DNA from: an uncultured Lachnospiraceae bacterium
GTDB lineage: Bacteria > Bacillota > Clostridia > Lachnospirales > Lachnospiraceae
Direction of reading: 5' to 3'
NCBI GenBank assembly: GCA_949878435.1
Contig: CATLAK010000013.1
Span: forward strand, 22,294-86,293
DNA: 64,000 nucleotides
The translations under genes and the position numbers were made by a program. This document shows, piece after piece, positions 24,686-33,680 of the stretch. The notes beneath the pieces are model-generated. The model worked only from the letters and a program-made list of their open reading frames with translations, had not been told where the DNA came from and did no database searches. How positions within the stretch are numbered: the first letter of the stretch is position 1; every line of letters begins with the position of its first letter.

Positions 24686-25723
24686 ATGGAAAACGATAAA
24701 AAAATCCCTTCAGAAAACGATTTAAATAATCAGCAAGAATCCCCTGCAAAGTCTGGCATTCATGTAAATCTTCATATCGTCCTGATTGCTGCCATTTTTC
24801 TCATTGCAATCATATCTGCATACAGATTATATAAATGGAACAAGGGCGTACCTTTAGATACAGACACTTCGGATGTAGATACATCGCAATTCGATGTAGA
24901 ACCCCTTGACATGATTCTTCCCATGGATTCCTCCCTTCTGGCAGGACGCGAAGATGACGGAGTCACCACCATTCTTTGTTTAGGAAACAATCCTTTTACC
25001 GATGACAGGAGTGAAACCGGGCTTGCTTCCCTGATTACCGCTAAAACAGGCGCCGTCGTTTATGACTGTGCTTTCCCAAATTCCTCTGCTGCGTGCAAGT
25101 ACCCCGTATATAATCCGGAGTATACCAGAGACCACTTTAATCTTTATTATGTAACAGAATGTTTCCGTAACAACGAATTTACCGCCATTGCATCTATTGC
25201 AAACGATGAGCCTGACCCAATTTATGCCGAAACTGTCGAAGTCATGAAAACCGTTGACATGGATAAGGTGGATGTCGTCCTCATTATGTATGACAGCACC
25301 GACTATAATCAGGGCACCCCCTCCGACAACCCGGACAATCCAAATGATGTCACCGCTTTCACCGGAGGATTACGTACCGCCATCAATAATATCAAAAACA
25401 CCTGGCCGTATATCCGTGTTTTTGTGATGTCCCCTACCTATGCCCTATACATGGACGAGGACGGAAAACTTCATAATGGAACAACGACCGATATGGGAAA
25501 TGGCACCCTGAATCATTATGTGGTAAAAGAATCGGATGCTGCCATGGACTGCGGTGTTTCTTTTATTGATAATTATTTTGGAACCATCAATGAAGATAAC
25601 TACAAAGAATACCTGTCTGACCATATGCATTACAATCAGGCAGGCAGGGAAAAACTGGCGGATCGCATTGCAGACATTATTAATAACCGTATGAGCACGG
25701 TAAATTCTACTACCGCAGAATAA
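24686..25723 (+). CDS. Membrane-anchored SGNH/GDSL-like hydrolase
   Basis: 345 residues. A hydrophilic 25-residue start, one membrane helix (about 29-48) and a long extracellular domain. The domain looks like an SGNH fold: block I near TTILCLGNNPFTDD (where the usual GDS serine is not obvious), a middle VDVVLIMYDSTDY strand, and block V DHMHYNQAGREKLADRI with the Asp-x-x-His pair. Because the usual GDS serine is replaced by GNN in the place I expect it, activity is uncertain. AAGGAG lies 6 bases before the ATG. Possible role: (de)acetylation of wall glycans. It is not in an operon with its neighbours. Confidence 0.72.
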   Translation: MENDKKIPSENDLNNQQESPAKSGIHVNLHIVLIAAIFLIAIISAYRLYKWNKGVPLDTDTSDVDTSQFDVEPLDMILPMDSSLLAGREDDGVTTILCLGNNPFTDDRSETGLASLITAKTGAVVYDCAFPNSSAACKYPVYNPEYTRDHFNLYYVTECFRNNEFTAIASIANDEPDPIYAETVEVMKTVDMDKVDVVLIMYDSTDYNQGTPSDNPDNPNDVTAFTGGLRTAINNIKNTWPYIRVFVMSPTYALYMDEDGKLHNGTTTDMGNGTLNHYVVKESDAAMDCGVSFIDNYFGTINEDNYKEYLSDHMHYNQAGREKLADRIADIINNRMSTVNSTTAE

Positions 25724-25736
25724 GCATTACATGACC

Positions 25737-25770
25737 ACAGGACCATATCGAGAACTTCATATGGTCCTGT
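25737..25770. terminator. Bidirectional terminator between convergent genes
   Basis: ACAGGACCATAT / ATATGGTCCTGT, 12-bp perfect stem with a 10-nt loop, between the stop codons of the SGNH genes at 25723 (plus) and 25777 (minus), followed by TATTCTCT. Confidence 0.85.
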
Positions 25771-25776
25771 TATTCT

Positions 25777-26901
25777 CTACTTTCGTGACAGCAGTTCTTC
25801 ATAGTCAAAATTTTCTACAATTTTACGCATATGCTGCAGATATTCGTCTATCCCCTTTCCTTCCTGCCCTTCCTTGGCCACCAGGCAAGTCCCGTCCGCA
25901 AAACATTCCGCCATATATCGGTTATATCTAGGGTGATAATGGCTGTAATCCGCGTAATGATTCAAATCGCAGATAATTCCCTCCTGATCCGGGAAAAAAT
26001 AAACCTCCACATTTTCATAAGCATTCAGTCTATTTGCAATATACCTATATTCCTCCATAGTCGCTTCAAAATGATTTTCCTTTAGAACATCATTCCAAAA
26101 TAAAATACTATAAGGTGGAAAGAAAACCACGAAATCCGTCTCCGGATTTTCTTCTATATAAGGGCAGATATTTGCCTCAAGATTTGCCTCGGCTGCTTCC
26201 AAGTAAGCCTCCGGCGGTGTCTCATCCTTAATCTGTTCCGGAGACGTATAATTGTGAAGCACCCACTGCTCACTATAATATTCCTCCGTCCACCAACTGG
26301 CATACACATTCGACAAATCCGTAGGATCCGGATCCGCCAGTGGGCGCAGAATATAATTCAGCACCACATCCTTATTGAGCACATAAGCAATATCATTGAA
26401 ATAATTATCATCGTACAAATACTCCGGAATCGGATACTTCGTCTCATCCACCCCTCCGGTATAAGTGATGACATCCACCCCTAAGAAAACCTTCTTAATC
26501 CTTTTTTCTCCCGTGTTGTTATCGCTCTTAAAGATGATTTCCATAATATTTGCCTGATCCTTGGGAAATGCGCCGCTATAGCTGAGTTTAATCGTATCAA
26601 GGTCCATCAGTTCCTTAAACCAGTCCGTCTGGAAATTCACCGTCATGGAAGAACCTAAAATCACGCTGTCATACTCCATATGCGCCGCCATCCCCGGATT
26701 CTGTGATAACTGATTATCCACCAAATACGGAAACCCTTCTAACGGTGCATGATAATGAAAAAAGGGATCAACGTATACCACCAGCGCGCATGTCAGTATA
26801 CATGCAGCTGCTGCCATCACTAAAAAGCCTGTAACAGCAGATTTGAAAGGATTCTTGCTTTTATTTTTCTTTTCATTTTGTTTTATTTGTTCAGTTATCA
26901 T
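25777..26901 (-). CDS. DltD/AlgX-like SGNH partner of the MBOAT acyltransferase
   Basis: 374 residues from the ATG at 26901 (MITEQIKQ), with AGGA 7 bases upstream; a GTG at 26940 is also open but has a weaker site. One N-terminal membrane helix (about 24-45), then an extracellular SGNH-like domain: DSVILGSSMTVNF contains the GSS nucleophile block, and DYSHYHPRYNRYMAE supplies the D..H block. Proteins like this accept an acyl group exported by an MBOAT protein and transfer it to an extracellular glycan. The MBOAT gene is directly upstream in the operon, with only palindrome E4 between them. Confidence 0.8.
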   Translation of the reverse strand: MITEQIKQNEKKNKSKNPFKSAVTGFLVMAAAACILTCALVVYVDPFFHYHAPLEGFPYLVDNQLSQNPGMAAHMEYDSVILGSSMTVNFQTDWFKELMDLDTIKLSYSGAFPKDQANIMEIIFKSDNNTGEKRIKKVFLGVDVITYTGGVDETKYPIPEYLYDDNYFNDIAYVLNKDVVLNYILRPLADPDPTDLSNVYASWWTEEYYSEQWVLHNYTSPEQIKDETPPEAYLEAAEANLEANICPYIEENPETDFVVFFPPYSILFWNDVLKENHFEATMEEYRYIANRLNAYENVEVYFFPDQEGIICDLNHYADYSHYHPRYNRYMAECFADGTCLVAKEGQEGKGIDEYLQHMRKIVENFDYEELLSRK

Positions 26902-26971
26902 TTCTTCATCCTTATTTCCATTATCGCATATGGCTTGCACCTTGACTTTTTAAATGACGTGGCGGCATTGA

Positions 26972-27336
26972 GCAAAGCGGAGGTGCTTGCTGGGGGATTA
27001 AGTTGAGGGGCATCGCCCGCAGGGCAGGCAGCTTCCCACAGCGCCGGCTGGATATTATCTATCGCGGTCCTATGTGCAGCGATAAGAATGGCTAAACAGC
27101 CCGTGCATAGGTAACGGCACCGGACGCAAACGGCGTATTGCCCCATCCATGGGGCAAGCTACGCCTTCGTCGGACCTCGTGTCCGCCGATTGCTGGATAT
27201 TCACGGGCTGTTAAGTCATTCTAATCGCTTCCATAAGGAACCGCGATAGATAATATCCAGCCGGCGCTGTGGGAAGCTGCCTGCCCTGCGGGCGACGCCC
27301 CTCAACTTAATCCCCCAGCAAGCACCTCCGCTTTGC
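26972..27336. repeat. Giant palindrome 4 (E4): 95-bp arms around a different centre
   Basis: 26972-27066 and 27242-27336 pair over 95 bp with one mismatch by eye. The 175-bp centre is itself partly palindromic (GATAAGAATGGC..CAGCCCGTG against CACGGGCTGTTAAGTCATTC, and GCCCCATCCATGGGGC in the middle) but has no resemblance to the centre of E1-E3. Right arm ends 15 bases from the MBOAT stop codon at 27352. Like the others it sits just after a stop codon, inside a putative operon. No coding capacity. Confidence 0.88.
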
Positions 27337-27351
27337 CCGTTACGTATAGGA

Positions 27352-28806
27352 CTAAAAATTCACGTATAGGAATGAGCTGACCCCGGAAAGGGAAAGAACA
27401 CTCCACACAAACAAGACTACGATAAATATTGTGGGTAAAACTCCGGGCTTTACACGTTTAGCCATATCAAATGCATTTTTGCAGAAAAATACAAGGATAA
27501 GCATAGCCAGCAAAATTACTGCCATGAGGATGTAATGGGCATATTGCCAATTATCTATGCCTGCCACTTTAATGATATACCAGAACTCGTCCAAGTTGAA
27601 GCATCCCGCCAGGTCCCAGTTGATTCTGGTAAAGCGGAAGGAGCATATGGTTTTGATGAGTTCCAACGCCTCTTTGACGGAAGGCGCACGGAAGAAAATC
27701 CAGGCAATGTTTACATATAAAAATGTGAAGAGCACGCTGGCAGCGTGGAAAATCTTGTTTTTACCATGGTTTTCATTTTCTTTGCCTGCATGGGAGTCTT
27801 TCCATGCCCTGACTGCCACGTAGAGGATGCCATGCATAAGCCCCCAGATTATGAACTGCCAGCCGGCGCCGTGCCAGATGCCGCTTATAAAGAATACGAT
27901 CAGGCAGTTGATGTAGGTTCTGTATTTTCCTTTTCGGTTCCCTCCAAGGGGAATATACAGGTATCTGGTGAAAAACCGGGTCAGTGTGATATGCCAGCCC
28001 TGCCAAAATTCCATGATATTGGAAGCTTTGTAGGGGGAATTGAAGTTGAGGGGCAGCTCGATGCCAAACATGCCGGCAATGCCCATCGCCATATCGCAGT
28101 ACCCGCTGAAATCAAAATAAAGCTGAAGTGTGTAGGAAAGCATGACGATGACTGCGTCGGCAGAATTTAGCGCCCCAAGATTGGCATAGCCGAAATCCAC
28201 TGCCCCTCCTAAGGTATCTGCCAACAATACTTTTTTGAATAAGCCTAGGGTGAACAGGTAAAGGCATCGGTAAATCCGTTCCCAGTCCACTTTTTTTTCT
28301 GCTTTTTCAAGCTGGGGCAGTATTTCATCGGGCAGGGCAATGGGACCCTGCATCACCTTGGGGAAGAATCCCACATAAAGACCATAAGAAAGCGCCTTTA
28401 CCTGCCCTAGATTTCCCCTATAGCCTTCCATCAGGAAGGCAATCTGGGTAAAGGTAAAGAAGCTGATGCCCAGAGGCACAAAGGCGCCTGTACCGATATA
28501 TTTAAAGCAGGCAAGGACGGTAAGATTGAAGGCAAGCCCTGCCGCAAGCGCTCTTTTTTTGTGCCGCGCTTTTTCCATCTGCCGGAAAAGTCCGTAATTG
28601 ACTGCCATACTGCTCACCAGAACCGGTATATATGCCGGTCGGTTCCATAAGTAGAACACAAAGGAGGCTGCCAGCAGGAAGGCATTCCCAACGCTGATGC
28701 GGCGCTGGTCATTCCAAGACCGTTTTCCCGCCTTTTGAAGAATAAAATATCCCAAAAGGGTGATGGGCAAAAATAAAAATAGAAAAACATACGAATTAAA
28801 CAGCAT
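27352..28806 (-). CDS. MBOAT family O-acyltransferase
   Basis: 484 residues, about 10-12 membrane helices. Begins MLFNSYVFLFLFLPITLLGY, the usual start of AlgI/DltB-like MBOATs. Diagnostic parts: QLEKAEKKVDWERIY region, YFDFSGYCDMAMGIAGMFGIELPLNFNSPY, FWQGWHITLTRFFTRYLYIPLGGNRKG, and FFISGIWHGAGWQFIIWGLMHG with the catalytic histidine. It moves acetyl or other acyl groups across the membrane for the SGNH partner downstream. Its ATG overlaps the previous gene's stop by one base (TAATG). Function is firm at family level; the acceptor glycan is unknown. Confidence 0.93.
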   Translation of the reverse strand: MLFNSYVFLFLFLPITLLGYFILQKAGKRSWNDQRRISVGNAFLLAASFVFYLWNRPAYIPVLVSSMAVNYGLFRQMEKARHKKRALAAGLAFNLTVLACFKYIGTGAFVPLGISFFTFTQIAFLMEGYRGNLGQVKALSYGLYVGFFPKVMQGPIALPDEILPQLEKAEKKVDWERIYRCLYLFTLGLFKKVLLADTLGGAVDFGYANLGALNSADAVIVMLSYTLQLYFDFSGYCDMAMGIAGMFGIELPLNFNSPYKASNIMEFWQGWHITLTRFFTRYLYIPLGGNRKGKYRTYINCLIVFFISGIWHGAGWQFIIWGLMHGILYVAVRAWKDSHAGKENENHGKNKIFHAASVLFTFLYVNIAWIFFRAPSVKEALELIKTICSFRFTRINWDLAGCFNLDEFWYIIKVAGIDNWQYAHYILMAVILLAMLILVFFCKNAFDMAKRVKPGVLPTIFIVVLFVWSVLSLSGVSSFLYVNF

Positions 28807-29612
28807 TATTCCTCATCCCCATAGTATTCCTGCCACTGCTGCTCCTGGGCTTTCGCCGTGACCGGATCTTCATACACGCGATATCCATCGATGACTTCCA
28901 AAAGTACCAGACCACAGTCCTTTGGATCTTCATTCGTCCGCTTGTTTTCTGCCATCACAATGTAACGGCAGTTCTCTGTCCTGGTCGCCTCAAGCAGTTC
29001 TTCCATGTCAACCACTTCCGGCTTTTCCATTGCCTCGTAAACCGCATTGTAATAATCCCACTGGTTCACCAGCATCTCCCTGCCGTAGGGCATATTGATG
29101 GAAGCATCGTACTGCCTCACAAAATGAATCAAATCCGGGGGCATCACTGCCGATACCCTCTCCCCAGACCGCTCAGGTCCTATCAGATCACAGATTCTGA
29201 CCACCGTATCTGGTATATGGTAAAGATTTTCTGCTCTGGATATATAAGGACTCTTATATACAAAACTTCCGCACAGCACAATGAGAACTGCGCAGACCGC
29301 CAACCCAATCCGCCTGTGTGATGCAAAAAATCGGCAGGCGCCGTACACGAAAATGCCCCCCATGGGAATCGTCCACAAGATACGGTAGTAAGTTTCCCCG
29401 TCCAGCCCTGCCGCCACAAATATCTTTCTGCTCACAGGAAAAAGGAAAAGCAAAATCGTAATAATCGGCGCATACACCAACAGTATCCGTATCTTTTTAT
29501 CCCTTTCCGTAAGAAGAAGATACATCCATGCAAACGCCGCAAGACCTAAGAGCAGCTTAAGTCCTGTATATAATTTAAAGATAACCACGCTTTCCATAAA
29601 GATTCCAAACAT
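28806..29612 (-). CDS. Membrane protein of unknown function with extracellular C-terminal domain
   Basis: 268 residues: four or five helices in the first 130 residues (FKLYTGLKLLLGLAAFAWMY, ILLVYAPIITILLFLFPV, IGLAVCAVLIVLCGSFVY), then a soluble domain of about 135 residues with no motif I recognise. It sits between a membrane protein and the MBOAT gene, overlapping the latter by one base, and AAGGAG lies 7 bases before the ATG. The pattern of TM part plus C-terminal soluble part, ending in YRVYEDPVTAKAQ, resembles the end of GT-C-type proteins, so it could be the second half of a split GT-C-like enzyme with the next gene. That is a guess. Confidence 0.55.
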   Translation of the reverse strand: MFGIFMESVVIFKLYTGLKLLLGLAAFAWMYLLLTERDKKIRILLVYAPIITILLFLFPVSRKIFVAAGLDGETYYRILWTIPMGGIFVYGACRFFASHRRIGLAVCAVLIVLCGSFVYKSPYISRAENLYHIPDTVVRICDLIGPERSGERVSAVMPPDLIHFVRQYDASINMPYGREMLVNQWDYYNAVYEAMEKPEVVDMEELLEATRTENCRYIVMAENKRTNEDPKDCGLVLLEVIDGYRVYEDPVTAKAQEQQWQEYYGDEE

Positions 29613-29630
29613 AAAGCATCTCCTTCAAAA

Positions 29631-30716
29631 TTAAAAAACAATCAGTCCATGGGTCAATGCTATGTAAAGAAGCACATAAACTCCTCCGGGCACACAGCTT
29701 AAAGCGCCCTTAATCAAAATCCCCAGCTTTCTCTCCCTAATGGCAAACAGCAAAGAAAAGCCTGCCGTCATCAGACAGCTGAGCAAAATGGCAAGGGAAC
29801 TGCTGGCTCCCCCTGCAAAGTTCAGACAAGCAAGCAGAAGCCAAAAGCCCTTCTTGCCGGTATTTTTCTCCTCCATCAGACATAAGAAAATCCAGATGAC
29901 TGCCGGTATCACAAAGTTGCCTGCAAAGGACTTTCCCTGCCAGGTCCTGGTAAGAAAGAAGGTTTCCGTGGTATAAATGGAAATATTTCCAAACATCTGC
30001 CACAAAGCGATCAGTACCAGAAACATGGGCAGAAGCTCTTTTTTTTCTTTCAAAAGTTCCTTTCCAAGATGACAATACAGAATATAGGTCAGCGGAATCA
30101 GTATAAGAGGCACCACACTGTGACATATGATCGTCGCATGAATACCGCTCATGCTTCCGATATAAGCCTCCCAGATCGGGAAAAGCGCCAGACAGTGGCG
30201 CACATCCAGAGGCGCGCTCCGCCCCGTATAAGGGTTTACCCGATATAAAGTATCAATTTGCTGGGCAATCACTGCCTGTGCCCCGTAATAGGCATCATCC
30301 CCGTCAAAGGATGCCTGCGCAAAGGACATGTACAGCTGAAACCCCACAATCACGAAAAACAAGACCAGCACGATTTTTTCTTCCAAAGATCTGTCCTTGA
30401 AAGCTGCAATCATCCGGAAATTTAATTCATAGCCCTTTTTCCTTCCCCTCCACGTTACGAAAATCCCCGCCGCCGCGCACAGCACCGTTACAGGCGTGAA
30501 TAGATTTCGAAAAACGGTAAATCCGTTATAGACCGCCAGGAGAACCACCGGTATTCCCACCAGCTCCAACACTGTAAACAAAAGAATATATCCCGCTGCC
30601 AGGACTGCCCCCGGCGTCCGAAAACGTTTTTCAAGCAAAGGCATTGGCAAGAGTCCCATACAAAAGGGAATTGCCACCAGCCATAGGATTAAGCTAATTA
30701 TTTTCAGCACCACCAT
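29631..30716 (-). CDS. Polytopic membrane protein, possible GT-C-like or DUF6077-type protein
   Basis: 361 residues with about nine helices. Features: LLPMPLLEKRFRTPGAVLAAGYILLFTVLE, a loop with SFDGDDAYYGAQAVIAQQIDTLY (a DD/DDAYY acidic motif reminiscent of GT-C first-loop motifs), ETFFLTRTWQGKS and GGASSSLAILLSCLMTAG. The family may be DUF6077, known from gut Clostridia, but I cannot confirm. With the 268-residue gene downstream (18-base gap) it might make one functional unit. GGAG lies 7 bases upstream of the ATG. Probable role: polymer assembly at the outer side of the membrane. Confidence 0.55.
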   Translation of the reverse strand: MVVLKIISLILWLVAIPFCMGLLPMPLLEKRFRTPGAVLAAGYILLFTVLELVGIPVVLLAVYNGFTVFRNLFTPVTVLCAAAGIFVTWRGRKKGYELNFRMIAAFKDRSLEEKIVLVLFFVIVGFQLYMSFAQASFDGDDAYYGAQAVIAQQIDTLYRVNPYTGRSAPLDVRHCLALFPIWEAYIGSMSGIHATIICHSVVPLILIPLTYILYCHLGKELLKEKKELLPMFLVLIALWQMFGNISIYTTETFFLTRTWQGKSFAGNFVIPAVIWIFLCLMEEKNTGKKGFWLLLACLNFAGGASSSLAILLSCLMTAGFSLLFAIRERKLGILIKGALSCVPGGVYVLLYIALTHGLIVF

Positions 30717-30733
30717 CTGCCTTCTCCTCTCTC

Positions 30734-32287
30734 CTACTCATTTTCCCGCAGCCTGAACAAATAATACGTAAATTCCTGTCCTTCATGATACCACAACTCT
30801 TCCGATACCAGATCATATTTTTCAAAAATCACCTGCGGATAATCATTCCTTGCAATCACAAATGTGGTCTGACCTTCTTTGATATAGCGTTCCTGTTCCT
30901 CTAGCACATCGTCGATCGCCAACGTCTGGGTCTGGAACCACCTGCAGCTGGGAACGATATTGCACACTGTATAAAGCCCTGCATCCAGGCACCCAATGTT
31001 AAGGAGCGTGGGATTGTCTGTCTCTTCCACGATTTCTTTGAATTTATATAAAAACAGGTCTTCCCGCTTTTCAGACATATAAGGAATGTTCATAGAAACC
31101 GCATAGATGATTCCAATACTAAGGATCACCGTGCCCATTCCCACGGCTCCCGCCGCTGCTTTCCCATTTTTGATTTCCGCGCTCCTTCCCGCAAGAACAT
31201 GCGCCCATATCCGCTCAAAAATCCTCCCCAGCAGTGCAAAGCCCAGCACCGTGAACACCGCCAACGGAAATGCATAATAAGGAAGTTCCGAACCTCCCAC
31301 ATAGATACCCAGAAACAGGAAAAAGCACAGTGCCAGCGTGTTAAAACGCGCCAGGAATTTTTTCCCCCTGCCAAGTATATTCCACAGCACACCGGGTATC
31401 AGAAAGCAGAAATAAATCATATTCTTTCGGATGACCCAATAGAGCAGTTTGCTCAGGACATAAATTCGTTCAAACAGTCCCGGACCAGCCTCATTTAAAT
31501 TGCTGTACACAAATACGTTGATATGCACGTACCCCCAATACCATTCGTACAACCCATGATTCCATGCAAAATAAATCACCCAGGGAAGAAACGGAATCGC
31601 CATGCCTGCCAGAAAAATGAGACATCCTTTGACTGCCCCCAGGAAATCTTTTTTTGCCAAGAAGGAAAAGGCAATACACATCATCCATGCAAAGAAAAAT
31701 CCAAGCACGGTGAATTTAATATTTGCCACCATTCCCGCCAGGATTCCATTCATCAAGATGGTCTTCCATCCCATCGCTTCCTTCGGATATCGGTTTTGAA
31801 AATAATCCAGCGAAAAATATAAGCCCCAGATTAAAAAGGGAAAACAGACTTCCTCCGCGCTCCCTCCCCAATAAAAGCTGAAGGAACTTACAATAACCGC
31901 AAGAACCAGCGGACTTAAGATGAGAGCTGTAGTTTTCTTTACATAAAGCTGCAGAATCCTGCAGATGCCGAACAAATCAAATGCGGCAAGGATCACCTCA
32001 AAAAGGAAGACCCCTATAAAGGTGGTATGAGATATGAGATAGCAAAGCCCATAAAAAAAGTACAGATACATTCCCTTTTGGTCAAACACATCCCGGTAGG
32101 GCATCTTTCCGTTAAAAAGCGCTTTCCCAACAGAAAAATAACTATTGGCATCATTCCAGTTATTGCATGGATATAAAAAGGAAGAGCGGGTGGCAATCAT
32201 CATGATCAAAAATGCTGATAAAATCAAATACACCGCTGCCACAATACGCCCGTTCCTTATAACCGATCCTTCTCTTCTTTCAGACAT
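30734..32287 (-). CDS. GT-C membrane glycosyltransferase (PMT/ArnT-like)
   Basis: 517 residues, about 11 helices and a short C-terminal soluble part. The first extracytoplasmic loop holds WNDANSYFSVGKALFNGKMPYRDVFDQKGMYLYFF cut into parts: YRDVF and DQKG, with acidic residues where GT-C enzymes carry the D/E metal or catalytic motif. Such enzymes use polyprenyl-phosphate sugars as donors and add them outside the cell. In the same operon as the DUF4956/VTC/CotH sets. GGGAG lies 5 bases before the ATG. Substrate unknown. Confidence 0.75.
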   Translation of the reverse strand: MSERREGSVIRNGRIVAAVYLILSAFLIMMIATRSSFLYPCNNWNDANSYFSVGKALFNGKMPYRDVFDQKGMYLYFFYGLCYLISHTTFIGVFLFEVILAAFDLFGICRILQLYVKKTTALILSPLVLAVIVSSFSFYWGGSAEEVCFPFLIWGLYFSLDYFQNRYPKEAMGWKTILMNGILAGMVANIKFTVLGFFFAWMMCIAFSFLAKKDFLGAVKGCLIFLAGMAIPFLPWVIYFAWNHGLYEWYWGYVHINVFVYSNLNEAGPGLFERIYVLSKLLYWVIRKNMIYFCFLIPGVLWNILGRGKKFLARFNTLALCFFLFLGIYVGGSELPYYAFPLAVFTVLGFALLGRIFERIWAHVLAGRSAEIKNGKAAAGAVGMGTVILSIGIIYAVSMNIPYMSEKREDLFLYKFKEIVEETDNPTLLNIGCLDAGLYTVCNIVPSCRWFQTQTLAIDDVLEEQERYIKEGQTTFVIARNDYPQVIFEKYDLVSEELWYHEGQEFTYYLFRLRENE

Positions 32288-32296
32288 GATTACTCC

Positions 32297-32971
32297 CTAA
32301 CCTTTTACTTCTCCGTCATGTGCAAGAAGGGATACCGCCGTGATTCCCTTCATTTCGGAAAGGCTGTCCACAAGCTCCTTCTCCTTTCCTGCTCTTACCT
32401 CCAAAATCAGATCCATACCATCCTTCGTTATGTTCTTCGATTTCAGCTTGTATGCCCCCGCCAGTTTCTTTACCGTGTCTGTAACCGCATCCTCCACTTC
32501 TTTCGTATCCGCATTGATAATCAGGAGGTACGGACTTATTCTAACCGGAAGCATATCCAGAATCAAAATGCCCACCGTCACTAAGACGGCAAGGATAATG
32601 GCAATCTTATAGAGCCCGGCTCCGCAGATGATACCTGTCCCAATTGACCAGAACAAGAACAAAAGATCCATAGGGTCCTTAATTGCCGTCCTGAATCTCA
32701 CGATGGAGAGCGCACCCACCATACCTAAGGAAATCACAATGCTTGACTGCATGGCAAGGATGATCCCCGCCGTCACCACAGAAATAATCGCCATGGAGAC
32801 GTTAAAGTTCTTAAAGTAAAAGGCGCTCTTGGTTATCTTTTTATATACAAAAAAGATATATACCGCGATCAAAAACGTGATCAGCAGCGTCGTTATGATT
32901 TTTGCCGTTGACAAGTCCGCATAAGAAAACCCTTCTAAAACTGATTTTTTAATTACATCACTAAAATTCAT
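32297..32971 (-). CDS. DUF4956 membrane protein (set A)
   Basis: 224 residues. Three or four helices in the first 145 residues, followed by a cytoplasmic ACT-like domain (about 150-220) that ends with ITAVSLLAHDGEVKG. Family hallmark: GMVGALSIVRFRTAIKDPMDLLFLFWSIGTGI. Function unknown. It is the last member of a CotH-VTC-DUF4956 set; the other two DUF4956 copies in the window (35367-36041, 43304-43978) have the same length. The constant pairing with a VTC protein suggests a membrane partner, perhaps a transporter or a scaffold for phosphoryl chemistry. GGAGGAA just before the ATG. Confidence 0.88.
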   Translation of the reverse strand: MNFSDVIKKSVLEGFSYADLSTAKIITTLLITFLIAVYIFFVYKKITKSAFYFKNFNVSMAIISVVTAGIILAMQSSIVISLGMVGALSIVRFRTAIKDPMDLLFLFWSIGTGIICGAGLYKIAIILAVLVTVGILILDMLPVRISPYLLIINADTKEVEDAVTDTVKKLAGAYKLKSKNITKDGMDLILEVRAGKEKELVDSLSEMKGITAVSLLAHDGEVKG

Positions 32972-32994
32972 GAAATTCCTCCGTTCCTGTACCC

Positions 32995-33675
32995 CTAATT
33001 CTGTTTATAATTTCTGGCATAATAATATTTTGAAAATGCAGTTCGCTGTAATACACCGATTTCCAGCGCCTGGGCAATGTATTCAGGAAGCAGTTCATCA
33101 TATTTTACTTCCAGCACATGATTGCCCTTAGGCAGAAGCGGCACTGCCATAATCTTTTTGTCTAAAAAATGCCCTATCGCTTCACTGCCGCTAATATTTT
33201 TGTCGAAGGTGACTCTCACATTGCCCCTTGGTTCCACGAAAGCACATCTCTCATATTCCACCACCGTTACGGGCTGCATGCCGCTCATTTTCATTTCGGC
33301 ATACAACTCCTTCTCCAGTTCTGCACTGTCCGGCGCTAGAAGTGGCGCTTTGCCGGACATATAAAGCAGACAGTCCTTTCTGGATATCTCCCTGCTGACT
33401 TTCCTGGTCATGCCCCGGCATTTGATTTTCTTTTCCAGCTTGATTACCCCATCATTTCCGTCGTAAATGCGGATCCGGTACTTTCTCCTGTTGTCGATAC
33501 CGTTCTCGTTTTCCTCCATGCAGGAATTGCCGAAATCATCAAAATACAGGCTCCGCACCGTATAAATGCCATCTTTTTGATGAAGATCCTGCCGCATCAG
33601 CAGCTTCAGCCGATAGCGTATCATTTCCAACTGCGCATCTGAGACCAGAAATTTCAATTCATGCCTATAGTCCAT
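32995..33675 (-). CDS. VTC-domain protein, polyphosphate polymerase-like (set A)
   Basis: 226 residues, soluble, the whole length is one VTC tunnel domain. Yeast Vtc4 makes polyphosphate from ATP in such a domain. Conserved basic and acidic residues are visible: YRHELKF at the start, YTVRSLYFDD, RRKYRIRIYDG, VIKLEKKIK, CAFVEPRGNVRVTFDKNIS, NHVLEVKYDELLPEYI and FSKYYYARN. The Lys/Arg pattern lining the tunnel and the glutamate in LEVKYDE are intact, so it may be active. It lies 5 bases after the CotH gene and 23 before DUF4956. Polyphosphate synthesis is an inference for these bacterial forms. Confidence 0.85.
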   Translation of the reverse strand: MDYRHELKFLVSDAQLEMIRYRLKLLMRQDLHQKDGIYTVRSLYFDDFGNSCMEENENGIDNRRKYRIRIYDGNDGVIKLEKKIKCRGMTRKVSREISRKDCLLYMSGKAPLLAPDSAELEKELYAEMKMSGMQPVTVVEYERCAFVEPRGNVRVTFDKNISGSEAIGHFLDKKIMAVPLLPKGNHVLEVKYDELLPEYIAQALEIGVLQRTAFSKYYYARNYKQN

Positions 33676-33680
33676 GCGTC

